From assembly GCF_001467895.1 (NCBI RefSeq), contig NZ_LNYO01000013.1, positions 40,502 to 104,501 of the forward strand: a stretch of DNA of 64,000 nt, read 5' to 3'. Source of the stretch: Legionella nautarum (lineage in GTDB: Bacteria; Pseudomonadota; Gammaproteobacteria; Legionellales; Legionellaceae). Below are positions 9,301 through 19,163 of this stretch, piece after piece. The notes beneath the pieces are model-generated. The model made no database searches. It worked only from the letters and a program-made list of their open reading frames with translations, and was not told where the DNA came from. The position numbers and the translations under genes were made by a program. Every line of letters starts with the position of its first letter. The first letter of the stretch is position 1.

Positions 9301-10185
9301 TTAAAAAAGCACTTCACTTAAATAGTCACGCGCCTTTTTCGCATATTCTAATGGTGAAGCTTTGGCTGGATCTTGTTCTGCTTCCACAATCATCCATCCT
9401 TGATAATCCATTTGCTCAAAGGCTTTCAGGATTGAAATAAAATCAATATCACCATCACCGGGTACTGTAAAAAGACCAGCACGGACGGCGTCCATGAAAT
9501 TAATTTGTTGGGGTAAAACGGTGTTTAGTATCGATTGACGAATATCTTTCAGATGAACATAGCGAATACGAGGGCCATATTTTTTTATGAGATTGATAGA
9601 ATCAATTCCAGCTAAGGCCGCATGGCCTGTGTCCAATAACAAAGAAATGAGTTCTGGACTGGTATGTTGCATGAGGTAATCAATTTCTGCTTCGGTAAAT
9701 ACACCGGTGCCAGCATGATAATGGTAAACAAGTTTCACCTGAAAATCGTGGGCAATTCTTCCCAAGCTATGTAAGCCTTGGATTAGATCATCCCACTGTT
9801 GACTGTTAAAAACGGGTTTAGAGTTGCCAAGGATAGGCAGGGTAGTGCCTTGAATGGCGTGGCCGCATTCACAAACATTTAAAAAGTTTGCTCCTGAGGC
9901 GCGAATAAAACTTAATTGATCCAAAAAGCGCCCTAAAGTTTCTTGGTATTTATTCGCTTCAGTGAAGTAGGTGCTGAACCAAGAGCTTGCTAATTCAAGC
10001 CCATGCTGTGCTAAAGATTGTTTTAAAATGGGTGCATTGCGCGGATATTTGTTTCCTAACTCAGTGCCTACATAGCCTGATTGCGCCATCTCTCTGATGC
10101 ATTGCTCAAAACTAATGTGCTCACCTAAGCGCGGGTCGTCATCATTGCACCAATTAATAGGAGCAATGCCAAGTTTAATTGTCAT
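9301..10185 (-). CDS. iolE: Inosose dehydratase
   Basis: IolE converts scyllo-inosose (2-keto-myo-inositol) to 3,5/4-trihydroxycyclohexane-1,2-dione, the second step of inositol breakdown. The 294-aa TIM-barrel protein of the AP-endonuclease-2/sugar isomerase fold begins with GIAPINWCNDD, the family hallmark, and has metal-site motifs DTGH (185-188), HLKD (211-214) and VEAEQD (267-272). It is the last gene of the operon and starts 16 bases after the iolD stop. A hairpin follows it. Confidence 0.93.
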   Translation of the reverse strand: MTIKLGIAPINWCNDDDPRLGEHISFEQCIREMAQSGYVGTELGNKYPRNAPILKQSLAQHGLELASSWFSTYFTEANKYQETLGRFLDQLSFIRASGANFLNVCECGHAIQGTTLPILGNSKPVFNSQQWDDLIQGLHSLGRIAHDFQVKLVYHYHAGTGVFTEAEIDYLMQHTSPELISLLLDTGHAALAGIDSINLIKKYGPRIRYVHLKDIRQSILNTVLPQQINFMDAVRAGLFTVPGDGDIDFISILKAFEQMDYQGWMIVEAEQDPAKASPLEYAKKARDYLSEVLF

Positions 10186-10201
10186 TCTAGATCCTTAATT
10201 A

Positions 10202-12076
10202 TTAATAGTCTTTCACTGTTTCAAGCTGAGCCCGCATTTTTTGATACGCCAATTCCACTTCTTTTGATTGAGAAGTTTCCGCTACGTCCACGCGCCACCA
10301 GGTTTCATAGCCATTCGACATTGTTTTAGGCAAAACAGGTAGAACAATGACACAGCTTGTTGTTTCTTTTTTCGCAGCAACAAGAACGGTAGAAAAATCG
10401 GCATAGGATTTTGCATGAAAGGTTTTTGCACCTAAGGACGCTGCGTATTGGCAAAAATCAATTGCTAGATACTCGCCTCGCAATTGATTACTCGGTTGAT
10501 GACGATAGCGAAACTCATTACCAAAGCCTTGACTACCATTCGCTTCTTGTAAGTTGCGGATACATTGATAGCCATGGTTATCAAAAACAATAATAGTAAT
10601 TTTTTTGTGCTCTTGGATGCTTGTTAATAATTCAGAGTGCAGCATAATAAAGCTTCCGTCGCCAACTAAGGCATAAACTTCTCCAGGACTATTCGCTTTA
10701 GCTAAACGGACTCCCAAGGCTGCTGCAATTTCATAACCCATGCAGGAATAGGCATATTCCAAATGATAATCTTTAGGAGCTTTTGAACGCCACAAGCGGT
10801 GTAAATCGCCGGGTAAGCTACCCGCAGCACCAATAATCACATCTTCTTTGGTCGTTGTTTGATTTAAGATTCCTAAAAGGGCGGTTTGGTATAAGCCCTG
10901 TTGTTCACTGGCAGGGAGAGCATAAACCCGATTAACTTCTTTATGCCAAGCTTGAGAATATTCTCTAATCAATTGCTGATAATTGGTCGAGGTTTTATAG
11001 GTCCCGAGTTTGGTTGACAGTTGCTCAAGCCCTGATTTCGCATCGCCTTTGAGGCTAAGACTATTCATTTTAATGGCGTCGAAGCGACTAATGTTGAGGT
11101 TGATCAGTTGGCAATTTTCATGTTTAAAACCCCATTTTGATGAGGTGGTAAAGTCTTGCAAACGCGAACCTACAACTAGGATAACATCTGCCTGAGCCGC
11201 AATTTTATTAGATGCTTCCGAGCCTGTAACCCCAATGCCACCGACGTTCAAAGGGTGCTCGGCAGCTAGAGCGCTTTTACCTGCCTGAGTTTCAGAAACG
11301 GGGATACCATGTTTTTCCGCAAAGGCAGTTAAGCTGGCCGTTGCTTGAGAATAATGAACACCACCCCCTGCAATAATGAGGGGTGTTTTTGCTTTTTTTA
11401 ATAAGAGTGCGGCTCGCTCAATAGCTTGTTCATTGACGGTTTCACGTTCAATAATCCATACCCGTTTGGCAAAGAATTCGCTGGGATAATCGTAGCACTC
11501 GGTTTGCACATCTTGCGGTAAACATAAAGTGACAGCACCCGTTTCTGCAGGATCAGTCAGCACTCGCATGGCATTCATACAGGCTGTCATTAATTGTTCG
11601 GGACGGGAAATGCGATCCCAATATTTACTAACTGGTTTAAAGCAATCATTCACTGAAATAGTATAGTCATGGGGCACTTCAAGTTGCTGCAATACTGGGT
11701 CGGGTTGACGGCAGCTAAAAATATCGCCTGGGAGTAATAATAAGGGAAGACGATTAGTGGTTGCCGTTGCTGCAGCAGTCACCATGTTGGTCGCCCCTGG
11801 ACCAATAGAAGAGGTACAAGCAAAGACAGCTAATCTGTCTTTTTGCTTGGCGAAAGCGGTTGCTGCGTGAGCCATACCTTGTTCATTATGGCCTTGATAG
11901 AACATAAGGCCCTGAGAATCATATTCCAAGGCTTCGCCTATTCCAGTCACATTTCCGTGACCAAAAATACCAAATACGCCTTGCACGAAGCGCTGTTCTT
12001 GCTGGTCTAAGCTGATATATTGATTCGCTAAAAAACGAACCAAGGCTTGCGCCATTGTTAAACGTATCTTTTTCAT
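10202..12076 (-). CDS. iolD: 3D-(3,5/4)-trihydroxycyclohexane-1,2-dione hydrolase (ThDP enzyme)
   Basis: IolD opens the cyclohexanedione ring to give 5-deoxy-glucuronate. The 624-aa protein has the three-domain ThDP layout of acetolactate-synthase relatives: the N-terminal PYR domain with catalytic Glu65 in GHNEQGMAHAA, a central domain around ILVVGSRLQDF, and a C-terminal PP domain with GDGS near residue 470 and the Mg2+-binding segment that follows. The start codon ATG at 12076 has AAGAACG upstream. It lies 14 bases downstream of iolCB in the same operon. Confidence 0.94.
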   Translation of the reverse strand: MKKIRLTMAQALVRFLANQYISLDQQEQRFVQGVFGIFGHGNVTGIGEALEYDSQGLMFYQGHNEQGMAHAATAFAKQKDRLAVFACTSSIGPGATNMVTAAATATTNRLPLLLLPGDIFSCRQPDPVLQQLEVPHDYTISVNDCFKPVSKYWDRISRPEQLMTACMNAMRVLTDPAETGAVTLCLPQDVQTECYDYPSEFFAKRVWIIERETVNEQAIERAALLLKKAKTPLIIAGGGVHYSQATASLTAFAEKHGIPVSETQAGKSALAAEHPLNVGGIGVTGSEASNKIAAQADVILVVGSRLQDFTTSSKWGFKHENCQLINLNISRFDAIKMNSLSLKGDAKSGLEQLSTKLGTYKTSTNYQQLIREYSQAWHKEVNRVYALPASEQQGLYQTALLGILNQTTTKEDVIIGAAGSLPGDLHRLWRSKAPKDYHLEYAYSCMGYEIAAALGVRLAKANSPGEVYALVGDGSFIMLHSELLTSIQEHKKITIIVFDNHGYQCIRNLQEANGSQGFGNEFRYRHQPSNQLRGEYLAIDFCQYAASLGAKTFHAKSYADFSTVLVAAKKETTSCVIVLPVLPKTMSNGYETWWRVDVAETSQSKEVELAYQKMRAQLETVKDY

Positions 12077-12090
12077 CGTTCTTGCTCCTC

Positions 12091-13974
12091 TTATTCTCTT
12101 AATTGCCAGACACGCTTGTTGGCAGACAAGTCACGGGTCCATTCATGTTGGGACTCGAAGGTTGGTGTATGATAAGGATCATCAGTATGACGAATAAACC
12201 ACAGGGTATAGAGCGCATAGCCCGGGGCAGTACAATGAGCATGAGTTTGCCCCTCGATGATTTGATAAGTATCGTAATGTTCTATACGCAAGGCCTCCGG
12301 CCCATTTTCGCCAAAGGCATAACCTTGAGGTTCAGAAAAGCGATAATGATAAATTTCAGGTTGTCCATGGTAATGAGAAGGATAACTAGACCAATGGCCC
12401 TGCAAACTAATAATTTCTCCCAACACAAGATTAGATTCGGGACGATTTCGTTTATCAAACACCGTACGAACTATGCGATAAGAAGTGTTTTCAAGGAGAC
12501 CTTTGCCGCGATGATCCAGTTCCACACTGTTGTGTTGATCAAAAAATAGAGGTAGGAAATCACGTTCATTTTCTGTTTCAATCAACATAACTTCGCAATC
12601 GGTTAAGGCTTCAACACTGGCTTCTATCCCGCTAGGGCAATGGAGGACAGAGGGAGTTTGCGAAAAATAATCACTGCGCTCGGCGCGCACTGTCTTTTTC
12701 TCATAATGAAAATGAACGCGTCCAGTCATTAAAAGAGCAGCAAACTCAAATTCCTTATTAAAAGAAAAACGCTCGCCCTGACGTAATTTAAGGGAATAAA
12801 AATTCATTAAAGCATTAGGTTGGGCTTCATCTATTTTCACGATGGCATTGATTCCATCTTTAAATCCCCAAGGATTTTTGATAAGCATGGGTTGGGAAGT
12901 GTGAGTATTTTGCTGGTGAAGTTGGGCAAGGTATTCCGATTTCCAAACCAGTGGATTGTATTCGTACTCTTGCATAAAATAGTTCAACTCATTCCAATAA
13001 GGAATCGCCGGAGAGCAGCCATGGCGGGTGACGACCAAAGCGCCGCAGGCATTGGCATAATTGGTAGCGGTTTGCCAATCGCTTCCTGATAATAGTCCGC
13101 GCAGCAAGCCGGCCATAAAAGCATCCCCAGCGCCGAGAATATTGAGCACTTCAACAGGAAAAGGTTTGGATTGGAAAGGGTGGGTTTCTTTCTGAAAATG
13201 CACTTGGCAACCGCGTTCACCCAATTTGACGACAACCGGGGCCATGCTGTGAGAATGAATAATTTTCAGTGCCTGGCTTTGGTCTTCAACGCCGCTGGCG
13301 ATGCACATTTCTTCTTCAGTCCCCACAATGAGGTCGCAATAAGGTAAAATTTGCTGATAAATTTCACTCACATGGGCGCTTGGTAAATATCGGGTTTCAC
13401 CGTTACCAATTGCCGTTAATCCCCATAAAACAGGGCGAAAATCTAAATCAAAGATGATCTTGGTTTCTGATTTTTTAGCAAGCTCTAAAACATGTAAGGT
13501 TGTGGCAAGCATAGCTTCAGTTGATAGCCCGGTGCCAGTAATAAGAAGGGCTTTTGCTTGTTGGATAATTGCTGTTTTTGCCTGCTCTGGTTTTAACTGC
13601 ATATCGGCACAATTATTTCGGTAAAACATTAATGGGAAATCCTTAGGCGGTTTAATTCCCAGGAGAACGAGACCCGTTAAATGTTGATCAGTTTCATAGA
13701 GTAGATCGATCTTAACTTTCTCTTGAACTAGCGTTTTCTTGATGAAAATGCCCATATCATCTTTGCCTACACAGGAAAACATCAGCGCTTGCAACCCCAA
13801 GCGGGCGGCACCCACTGCAATATTACCCGCGCAGCCGCCTAAGTATTTCCGAAAGCTCGTTGCCTCAGCTAATTCACTGCCGATTTGTTCGGCATAAAGA
13901 TCAACAGCAACCCGCCCCATGCAAATTAAATCAATAGGGCGATCGCTGGCATAGGGAAAAGCATTGTTATTCAT
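12091..13974 (-). CDS. iolCB: Fused 5-dehydro-2-deoxygluconokinase / 5-deoxy-glucuronate isomerase
   Basis: One 627-aa chain joins two inositol-pathway enzymes. Residues 1-340 are a PfkB-type kinase (IolC) with LGGCAGNIAVGAARLG near residue 45 and the ATP/catalytic motif GAGDAF at 281-286 (Asp284). Residues 363-627 are the cupin-like isomerase IolB, with NPWGFKDG near its start and a His-rich centre, SHYHGQPEIYHYRF and TQHAHC-type residues. IolB makes 2-keto-3-deoxygluconate and IolC phosphorylates it, so the fusion joins consecutive steps. From memory the same fusion and order occur in Legionella pneumophila. Two bases separate its start from the iolG stop. Confidence 0.93.
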   Translation of the reverse strand: MNNNAFPYASDRPIDLICMGRVAVDLYAEQIGSELAEATSFRKYLGGCAGNIAVGAARLGLQALMFSCVGKDDMGIFIKKTLVQEKVKIDLLYETDQHLTGLVLLGIKPPKDFPLMFYRNNCADMQLKPEQAKTAIIQQAKALLITGTGLSTEAMLATTLHVLELAKKSETKIIFDLDFRPVLWGLTAIGNGETRYLPSAHVSEIYQQILPYCDLIVGTEEEMCIASGVEDQSQALKIIHSHSMAPVVVKLGERGCQVHFQKETHPFQSKPFPVEVLNILGAGDAFMAGLLRGLLSGSDWQTATNYANACGALVVTRHGCSPAIPYWNELNYFMQEYEYNPLVWKSEYLAQLHQQNTHTSQPMLIKNPWGFKDGINAIVKIDEAQPNALMNFYSLKLRQGERFSFNKEFEFAALLMTGRVHFHYEKKTVRAERSDYFSQTPSVLHCPSGIEASVEALTDCEVMLIETENERDFLPLFFDQHNSVELDHRGKGLLENTSYRIVRTVFDKRNRPESNLVLGEIISLQGHWSSYPSHYHGQPEIYHYRFSEPQGYAFGENGPEALRIEHYDTYQIIEGQTHAHCTAPGYALYTLWFIRHTDDPYHTPTFESQHEWTRDLSANKRVWQLRE

Positions 13975-13976
13975 GA

Positions 13977-14981
13977 TTAAACCTCTAAAGAAACAGGGCG
14001 GTTGCTTTCTAAAGATTGCTTCGCAGCCTTAGCAATTAAATGCGCCTGTAAGCCATCAAAACCAGAAACAGCACTTGGTGCTTTCTTGGTCCAAGATTCA
14101 TAAAAAGCAGTTAATTCGGCAAGAAAAGCTTGTTCATAGCGTTCTAGGAAAAAGTAAAGTGGGTTAGCAAAATACGATTGCTGAGCCGAATAGAGTTTCA
14201 CCGAATTATTGAGTTGATTATCAGCGAATAACATTCCCTGGCTACCAAAGGCTTCGATACGTTGATCATAACCATAAACGGCCTGACGGCTGTTATCGAT
14301 AACACCCAAAGCACCATTAGCGAAGCGCAATTGAATAGTAGCAGTGTCAATATCGTTATAAGCTTCGAAATCAGGATTAATTAAAATAGCCCCCATGGCA
14401 TATACTTCCACCACTTCGGAGGCCATTAAAAAGCGTGCCATATCGAAATCATGAATCGTCATGTCCATAAACATGCCGCCTGAAGTTGCGCAGTATTCTT
14501 TGCTGGGACAAACAGGATCTCTCGAAGTAATACGCAGTAATTGCGGATTGCCGATAGCCCCTGATTTTAATTTCTTTTCTAGGTTTGCAAAACTAGGATC
14601 AAAGCGGCGATTAAAGCCGAGTTGTAATAGCGTTTTATTGCCCTCAACTACTTCGAGAGCAGAGCGAATTTCTTCATCTGAAAGACCTATCGGTTTTTCA
14701 CAGAAAATCGCTTTGCCCGCATTGGAGGCTGCTTTGATTTGGGCGCAATGAAGACCGGATGGTGAAGCTAATAAAATCGCGTCAAGGTCTTTACGAAAAA
14801 TAAGTTCGTCGGCACAGGAGCTGATGCTGGGAATATCAAGCGATTTTGCCCAGGTTTCATCTAAATTAGGATCGGCGATGGCCGCAATCTCAAATTGAGG
14901 TAATCGATATTTAATATTTGCTGCATGCAATTTACCGATTCGTCCGGCACCAATAATTCCAATTTTGCATTTTTTATTCAT
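13977..14981 (-). CDS. iolG: myo-Inositol 2-dehydrogenase
   Basis: NAD-dependent Gfo/Idh/MocA-family oxidoreductase that makes scyllo-inosose, the first catabolic step. The 334-aa protein has the Rossmann motif GIIGAGRIGKLHA at 8-20, the EKP motif at 95-97 (catalytic Lys96), and MDMTIHDFD around 172-180, which supplies the active-site Asp/His pair. It lies between the transporter iolT and iolCB with about 20 bases on the transporter side. Confidence 0.92.
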   Translation of the reverse strand: MNKKCKIGIIGAGRIGKLHAANIKYRLPQFEIAAIADPNLDETWAKSLDIPSISSCADELIFRKDLDAILLASPSGLHCAQIKAASNAGKAIFCEKPIGLSDEEIRSALEVVEGNKTLLQLGFNRRFDPSFANLEKKLKSGAIGNPQLLRITSRDPVCPSKEYCATSGGMFMDMTIHDFDMARFLMASEVVEVYAMGAILINPDFEAYNDIDTATIQLRFANGALGVIDNSRQAVYGYDQRIEAFGSQGMLFADNQLNNSVKLYSAQQSYFANPLYFFLERYEQAFLAELTAFYESWTKKAPSAVSGFDGLQAHLIAKAAKQSLESNRPVSLEV

Positions 14982-15001
14982 TTTAAAAATCCTTATTCGT
15001 T

Positions 15002-16444
15002 TTAATCGAAATGAGTTGCTGACTGATTAGTCCAGCGGCCAAATTGAAAGCTGAATAATTTTCGTTGAGGAAGGACTTGACCAAGATCACGAATTTTATT
15101 CCCGGCAGCTAAATTTTTCTCAATTTGTTCCAATGAAACGCCGGTTGTTTCAGGGACAAAATAATAGGTAAATAAAAAGGCGAGTAAGCAAATCAAAGCA
15201 AAAAGAGAAAAGGTCAATGTTTCTCCATAATTTTGATAAATTTGCAGAAAAGAAATAGAGACAAAAAAGTTTGCGCCCCATTGCACAACGGTCGCAATAC
15301 TCATCGCCATGCCGCGAATTTGTAAGGGGAAAATTTCCGAGATTAATACCCAAAACAAAGAACCTACGCTGACGCAATAACCGATAACAAAAAAGGACAG
15401 GCCAATGAGGACAGCAAAGCGCTGGAAGGGTAGATGCAGTTGAAATAATAGGCTAACAATCAATAAACTCAGTGCCGCCATCAAGGTTCCGCCTAATAAA
15501 AGCGCTCTACGTCCCAGTTTATCAACGCAGATAAAGGTAACGGCAGTGAATAAGAAATTAAGTAAACCAATCCAAAAAGTAGCAAGAATAGCATTGTGGA
15601 CGGGGAAAAATCCGGCAGATTCGAAGATGACCGGGCCGTAATATAAAATAGCATTAATACCTGAAAATTGTTGAAAGATGCCTAGACTGATTCCTACTAG
15701 CAAAACAGAAAGAATCATGGGTTTTAGCAGGAGTTTTTTATTGCTGAAAGGATTATGTTGGACGGAAGCTAGAAGTTCATTCAATTCATTATGAACATCA
15801 ACAGATTTCGAGCGAATTTTTCTCAAAGTGGTCAATGTTTTTTCTTTGCCATAATGTTTGATTAGCCAACCAGGGGCATGAGGTACAAAAAACATCCCGA
15901 TAAATAAAGCCAGGGCCGGGAAGATACCCATTCCTACAATTAAGCGCCAACTTGAAGGAGAAATATCGTGAAAAAAATAACCGACCAAATAAGCAACCGC
16001 TTGACCAAAAGTAATGGCTAATCCGTTGATCAGTATTAAAGCGCCGCGTTTTTGGGGCGGAGCAATTTCAGCAATAAACAAGGGAGCGATATAAGAACCA
16101 ACACCGATACAGATGCCGATAAGAAATCTGCCGCTGAGTAAACTGGTTAAATTGTTGGCTTGAACACAGAGAGCAGTGCCTAAAATAAAGCCGATGGCTA
16201 CTATCTTCAATAAGGAGCGTCTACTCAAGCGATCGGCTATGAGGCCGCTTAAGGGGATACCTAAAACCGCGCCTAGTAAACTAAAGCTGACGACTTTAGA
16301 CCATTGCCAAGTAGTCAGGGAAAGTTGCTGCATGACTTGATCTTGAATATTGGCAACAACGCTGGAATCAAAACCAAAAAGAAAGCCGCTAAATCCGGCG
16401 ATAGTGGCGATAAGTAATATGATCTTATTAATACCTTTATCCAT
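15002..16444 (-). CDS. iolT: MFS sugar transporter, probable myo-inositol:H+ symporter
   Basis: A 12-helix major facilitator of the sugar porter family, 480 aa from the chosen start. Visible signatures are GFLFGFDSSV in helix 1, ADRLSRR after helix 2, the GRFLIGICIGVG stretch, and the PETTGVSLEQIE signature at the end of helix 12. It heads the iol operon, so myo-inositol is the likely substrate. The start ATG at 16444 has GGAG 9 nt upstream; an in-frame upstream start at 16498 has no ribosome site. The promoter should lie in 16445-16590, shared with the divergent binding-protein gene. Confidence 0.88.
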   Translation of the reverse strand: MDKGINKIILLIATIAGFSGFLFGFDSSVVANIQDQVMQQLSLTTWQWSKVVSFSLLGAVLGIPLSGLIADRLSRRSLLKIVAIGFILGTALCVQANNLTSLLSGRFLIGICIGVGSYIAPLFIAEIAPPQKRGALILINGLAITFGQAVAYLVGYFFHDISPSSWRLIVGMGIFPALALFIGMFFVPHAPGWLIKHYGKEKTLTTLRKIRSKSVDVHNELNELLASVQHNPFSNKKLLLKPMILSVLLVGISLGIFQQFSGINAILYYGPVIFESAGFFPVHNAILATFWIGLLNFLFTAVTFICVDKLGRRALLLGGTLMAALSLLIVSLLFQLHLPFQRFAVLIGLSFFVIGYCVSVGSLFWVLISEIFPLQIRGMAMSIATVVQWGANFFVSISFLQIYQNYGETLTFSLFALICLLAFLFTYYFVPETTGVSLEQIEKNLAAGNKIRDLGQVLPQRKLFSFQFGRWTNQSATHFD

Positions 16445-16590
16445 AATTTTATACTCCATCCCTGAATCTAAAATTCGTAGCCCTGCCGATAGTATCACTG
16501 TCTGTTTTATTTCGTAACTAGATTGAATCTATTTTTGTAATGGTTTATCAATATGATCTAAAATTAAAAAAGGACGTCAAGCAATCAAGA

Positions 16591-17316
16591 ATGAATACCA
16601 TGAGATATTGGTTATTAATTGTAATTCTTCTCTCGCCCTTAGGCTCTGCCACTTCCTATGCCACTATAAAAATAGGCACACCGGCTTTCAATCCTCCTTT
16701 TGAAATAAGTGATACCGAAGGTTTCGATATGGATCTGATGCGGATTATTTGCCGGCGAATTAACGAGGATTGTAAATTTTATCCAATGGAAAAACCTATG
16801 CTCTATAATGCCTTAAATCAACGACAAGTCGATGTAGCTATTGGAGGGTTTACCATTTCTGAGACACGCAGTATTAAATATATTTTCAGTCTTCCTTACA
16901 TTGTTAGCAATGGCACCTTTATCGTTTTAAAAAATCAATTATTCACTTCAATTAAGGATTTAGCTGGAAAGAAAATTGGTGTTGTCGAAGGGTCGGATTA
17001 TGAGCAATTCTTAACGGAACAGTTTGGTTCACAATATCAAGTGGTTTCTTATCAAGGACCGATTCATCTTATGGATGCCTTAGAAAAAGGGGAAATTTCC
17101 GCGGTTTTTCTAGACAGCTTTGCACGAGATTATTGGGTATCTTACAGCTCGGGTGAATTCACCAGTTTAGGGGATACTGTACCTGTAGGCTCTGGCATGG
17201 CAATTATGGCTCTACCAGAGCAAGCGCTTTTGCTTAATCGAATTAATGAACAGATTAAGCTTATGGAATCCGACGGGACTTATATTAATCTATATAATAA
17301 TTATTTTAGTAATTGA
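16591..17316 (+). CDS. Periplasmic amino-acid-binding-like protein (SBP family 3)
   Basis: Extracellular solute-binding protein of the type that binds polar amino acids. From the ATG at 16591 the protein is about 241 aa with a signal peptide (hydrophobic WLLIVILLSPLG, cut near YATIKIG). The ligand-binding landmarks are KIGTPAFNPPFE, GFDMDLM, DVAIGGFTIS and GKKIGVVEGSDYEQFL, as in arginine/glutamine-binding proteins. No permease or ATPase genes are adjacent, so it must use a distant transporter or act alone. An upstream ATG at 16540 would add 17 polar residues before the signal peptide and is unlikely. Its 3' end overlaps the convergent MFS gene by 11 bases. Confidence 0.85.
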   Translation: MNTMRYWLLIVILLSPLGSATSYATIKIGTPAFNPPFEISDTEGFDMDLMRIICRRINEDCKFYPMEKPMLYNALNQRQVDVAIGGFTISETRSIKYIFSLPYIVSNGTFIVLKNQLFTSIKDLAGKKIGVVEGSDYEQFLTEQFGSQYQVVSYQGPIHLMDALEKGEISAVFLDSFARDYWVSYSSGEFTSLGDTVPVGSGMAIMALPEQALLLNRINEQIKLMESDGTYINLYNNYFSN

Positions 17317-18559
17317 ACATTTGGTGTTTCCGACTAAGAAATAATAGAGAGGAAACGGCTAATAATGAAACGATAACCAAATAAAGTGCAGGAGTGGTTA
17401 TCCAGCCGGTATAATAAATTAATGATAGTGACACAAAAGGTGTCAAGCCGCCGAAGATTGCGAAACCTAAATTATAACTGACTGCAATACCGCTATAACG
17501 AATTTTTGTAGGGAATAATTCGCTAAGTAGGCGTGGAATTATACCGGCAGATAGCCCCAGTAAAATTGAACTCGCAATAAACGCTAGATAATAGAGATGA
17601 GGGAAATAGACATAGATAGCAAAGATAGGGTAGGCGAGAGCCGCGGTTAAACAGGTCAGCATGGTGGCGAGTTTTTTTAGATTATATTGATCACTCAAAT
17701 AACCAAAAAAAACACTTAAGAATGCGCCACAGGCAATTGCGGCTGTGCGCTCCCAGACGTAGGCATTAGAGGGTAGATGTAAAACCTTGGTAAAATACGC
17801 AGGAGTGAACAAGAATAGACCAGTCACAATGGCCGCACAAAGAGCCACAATGAATCCTCCTGCGATGACGGAGCTGCATTGCTGTTTGAAAACTGTAACA
17901 ATTGGAAATTTCTCAATGGAATTTTCGATAGCTAAGAATTGAGATGATTCGTGCAATTCTTTGCGTACGAGATAGCTGAGCAGCCCAAAAATTCCGCCGA
18001 TGATAAAAGGAATTCTCCAACCATAAGCTTGCATTTGTGCCTCAGAAAGCAGAGTCGAAATTGCTGCATAAACGAGCGAGCCTAGCACGATGCCAAAGAG
18101 TAAAGCGCAAAAAATAATCCCACATGCTAAGCCTTTGTGTTCAGTCAGTGACTCGGTAACATAAGTGATTGCCCCGGGTATTTCTCCACCAATCGAAATG
18201 CCTTGTATAATACGAAAGCTAATTACGACAAGCGGCGCTAGAATACCAATTGTCAAATAGCTAGGAGTGAGACCAATACCTAAAGTAGCGATAGCCATCA
18301 TGAGAATAGAAATAGTAAAGGTCGTTTTTCGACCAATTTTGTCTCCAAAATGTCCAAAAATAATGCCGCCTAAGGGCCTAACTAAATAACCAATAGCAAA
18401 AGTTGCAAAAGTAATGAGTAAGCCAATGAGTTCATCGGTTGCCGGAAAAAAGGCATTAGAAATATAACTGGCAAATAAAGCAAAGATAATGAAATCGTAA
18501 AACTCTAAAATACCACCCAAGCTTGAAAGAATTAATAATCTTTGTTGATCTTTTTGCAC
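17306..18559 (-). CDS. MFS transporter, metabolite:H+ symporter (ProP/ShiA-like)
   Basis: A 417-aa, 12-helix transporter of the metabolite:H+ symporter subfamily. Helix 1 has LEFYDFIIFALFA. The first cytoplasmic loop is GHFGDKIGRK, an exact MHS/MFS signature, and PLGGIIFGHFGD precedes it. GISIGGEIPGA matches the helix-4/5 motif of this subfamily. Typical substrates are organic acids, betaine or proline; which one cannot be told. It is a single gene whose upstream side faces a repeat cluster. Confidence 0.85.
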   Translation of the reverse strand: MQKDQQRLLILSSLGGILEFYDFIIFALFASYISNAFFPATDELIGLLITFATFAIGYLVRPLGGIIFGHFGDKIGRKTTFTISILMMAIATLGIGLTPSYLTIGILAPLVVISFRIIQGISIGGEIPGAITYVTESLTEHKGLACGIIFCALLFGIVLGSLVYAAISTLLSEAQMQAYGWRIPFIIGGIFGLLSYLVRKELHESSQFLAIENSIEKFPIVTVFKQQCSSVIAGGFIVALCAAIVTGLFLFTPAYFTKVLHLPSNAYVWERTAAIACGAFLSVFFGYLSDQYNLKKLATMLTCLTAALAYPIFAIYVYFPHLYYLAFIASSILLGLSAGIIPRLLSELFPTKIRYSGIAVSYNLGFAIFGGLTPFVSLSLIYYTGWITTPALYLVIVSLLAVSSLLFLSRKHQMFNY

Positions 18560-18734
18560 AATTTATCCCTAATTGAAATCAATGGACAGACAATTTAGCC
18601 TTAAATCTAGCAAAGGGCAACTCGGGTGTTTTATCCTCTCTAACCTCGGAAGGGATCTGGCCCATAGTCGTCAAGCTACGCTCTGTTTAGCTTATAATTC
18701 GATCTTTTAGTTTTACAATCAACCGGTTGGGCTC

Positions 18735-18968
18735 TGAGGTATCCCCACGAAATTAAATAGACTGTTAGTTCATTGCTCGTTTTATACCGTTCACACTGAG
18801 GAAGCGCGTAGCGCTGTCTCGAAGTGTCGCAAAAAATCTCCTTCGAGAGCCTCAGGACAGGCCCTTCGAGAGCCAAGCCTTCGAGACGCACGCGATGCGT
18901 GCTCCTCAGCCTGAACGGAATAAAATGAATACAAATTCCTTAAATCTTCATTTCGTGGGGATACCTCA
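18735..18968. repeat. MITE-like palindromic element, copy A
   Basis: A 234-bp stretch with perfect 19-bp terminal inverted repeats TGAGGTATCCCCACGAAAT. The arms continue as a long imperfect hairpin (ATAAAA/TTTTAT and CCGTTC/GAACGG parts match). The inside carries GC-rich palindromes built on CTGAGGAAGCGC and CTTCGAGACGCACGC. There is no coding potential. Related copies lie at 21929-22203 and 38071-38293. It looks like a non-autonomous mobile or REP-type element. Together with copy-adjacent palindromes it fills most of the gene-free 18560-19163. Confidence 0.75.
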
Positions 18969-19052
18969 GTTCGGACTGAGGAGGCGCTTGCGCCGTCTCG
19001 AAGTCTCACATTAGGATTAGCAAGGCTTCGAGACGGTCTCCTTAGCCCGAAC
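18969..19052. repeat. GC-rich palindrome adjoining copy A
   Basis: GTTCGGACTGAGGAGGC at the left pairs imperfectly with GTCTCCTTAGCCCGAAC at the right, with a second nested pair GCCGTCTCGAAG / CTTCGAGACGG inside. It uses the same CTGAGGA...TCTCGAAG vocabulary as the inner part of the larger element, so it may be a separate unit of the same repeat family. Confidence 0.6.
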
Positions 19053-19163
19053 GGAGTCAGATAATCCTCTTAGCAACAGTAGCCAGACTACTGTTATTCT
19101 GACTGGCCAAGACCCCAACATCAACTATGTAATCTGCCTCGCAGGAATGACAAAATGGGTAAC

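Noticed and set aside
18676..19009. Short minus-strand open frames across the repeat cluster
   Set aside because: They lie inside the palindromic elements, overlap each other in different frames and have repeat-derived composition and no ribosome site.
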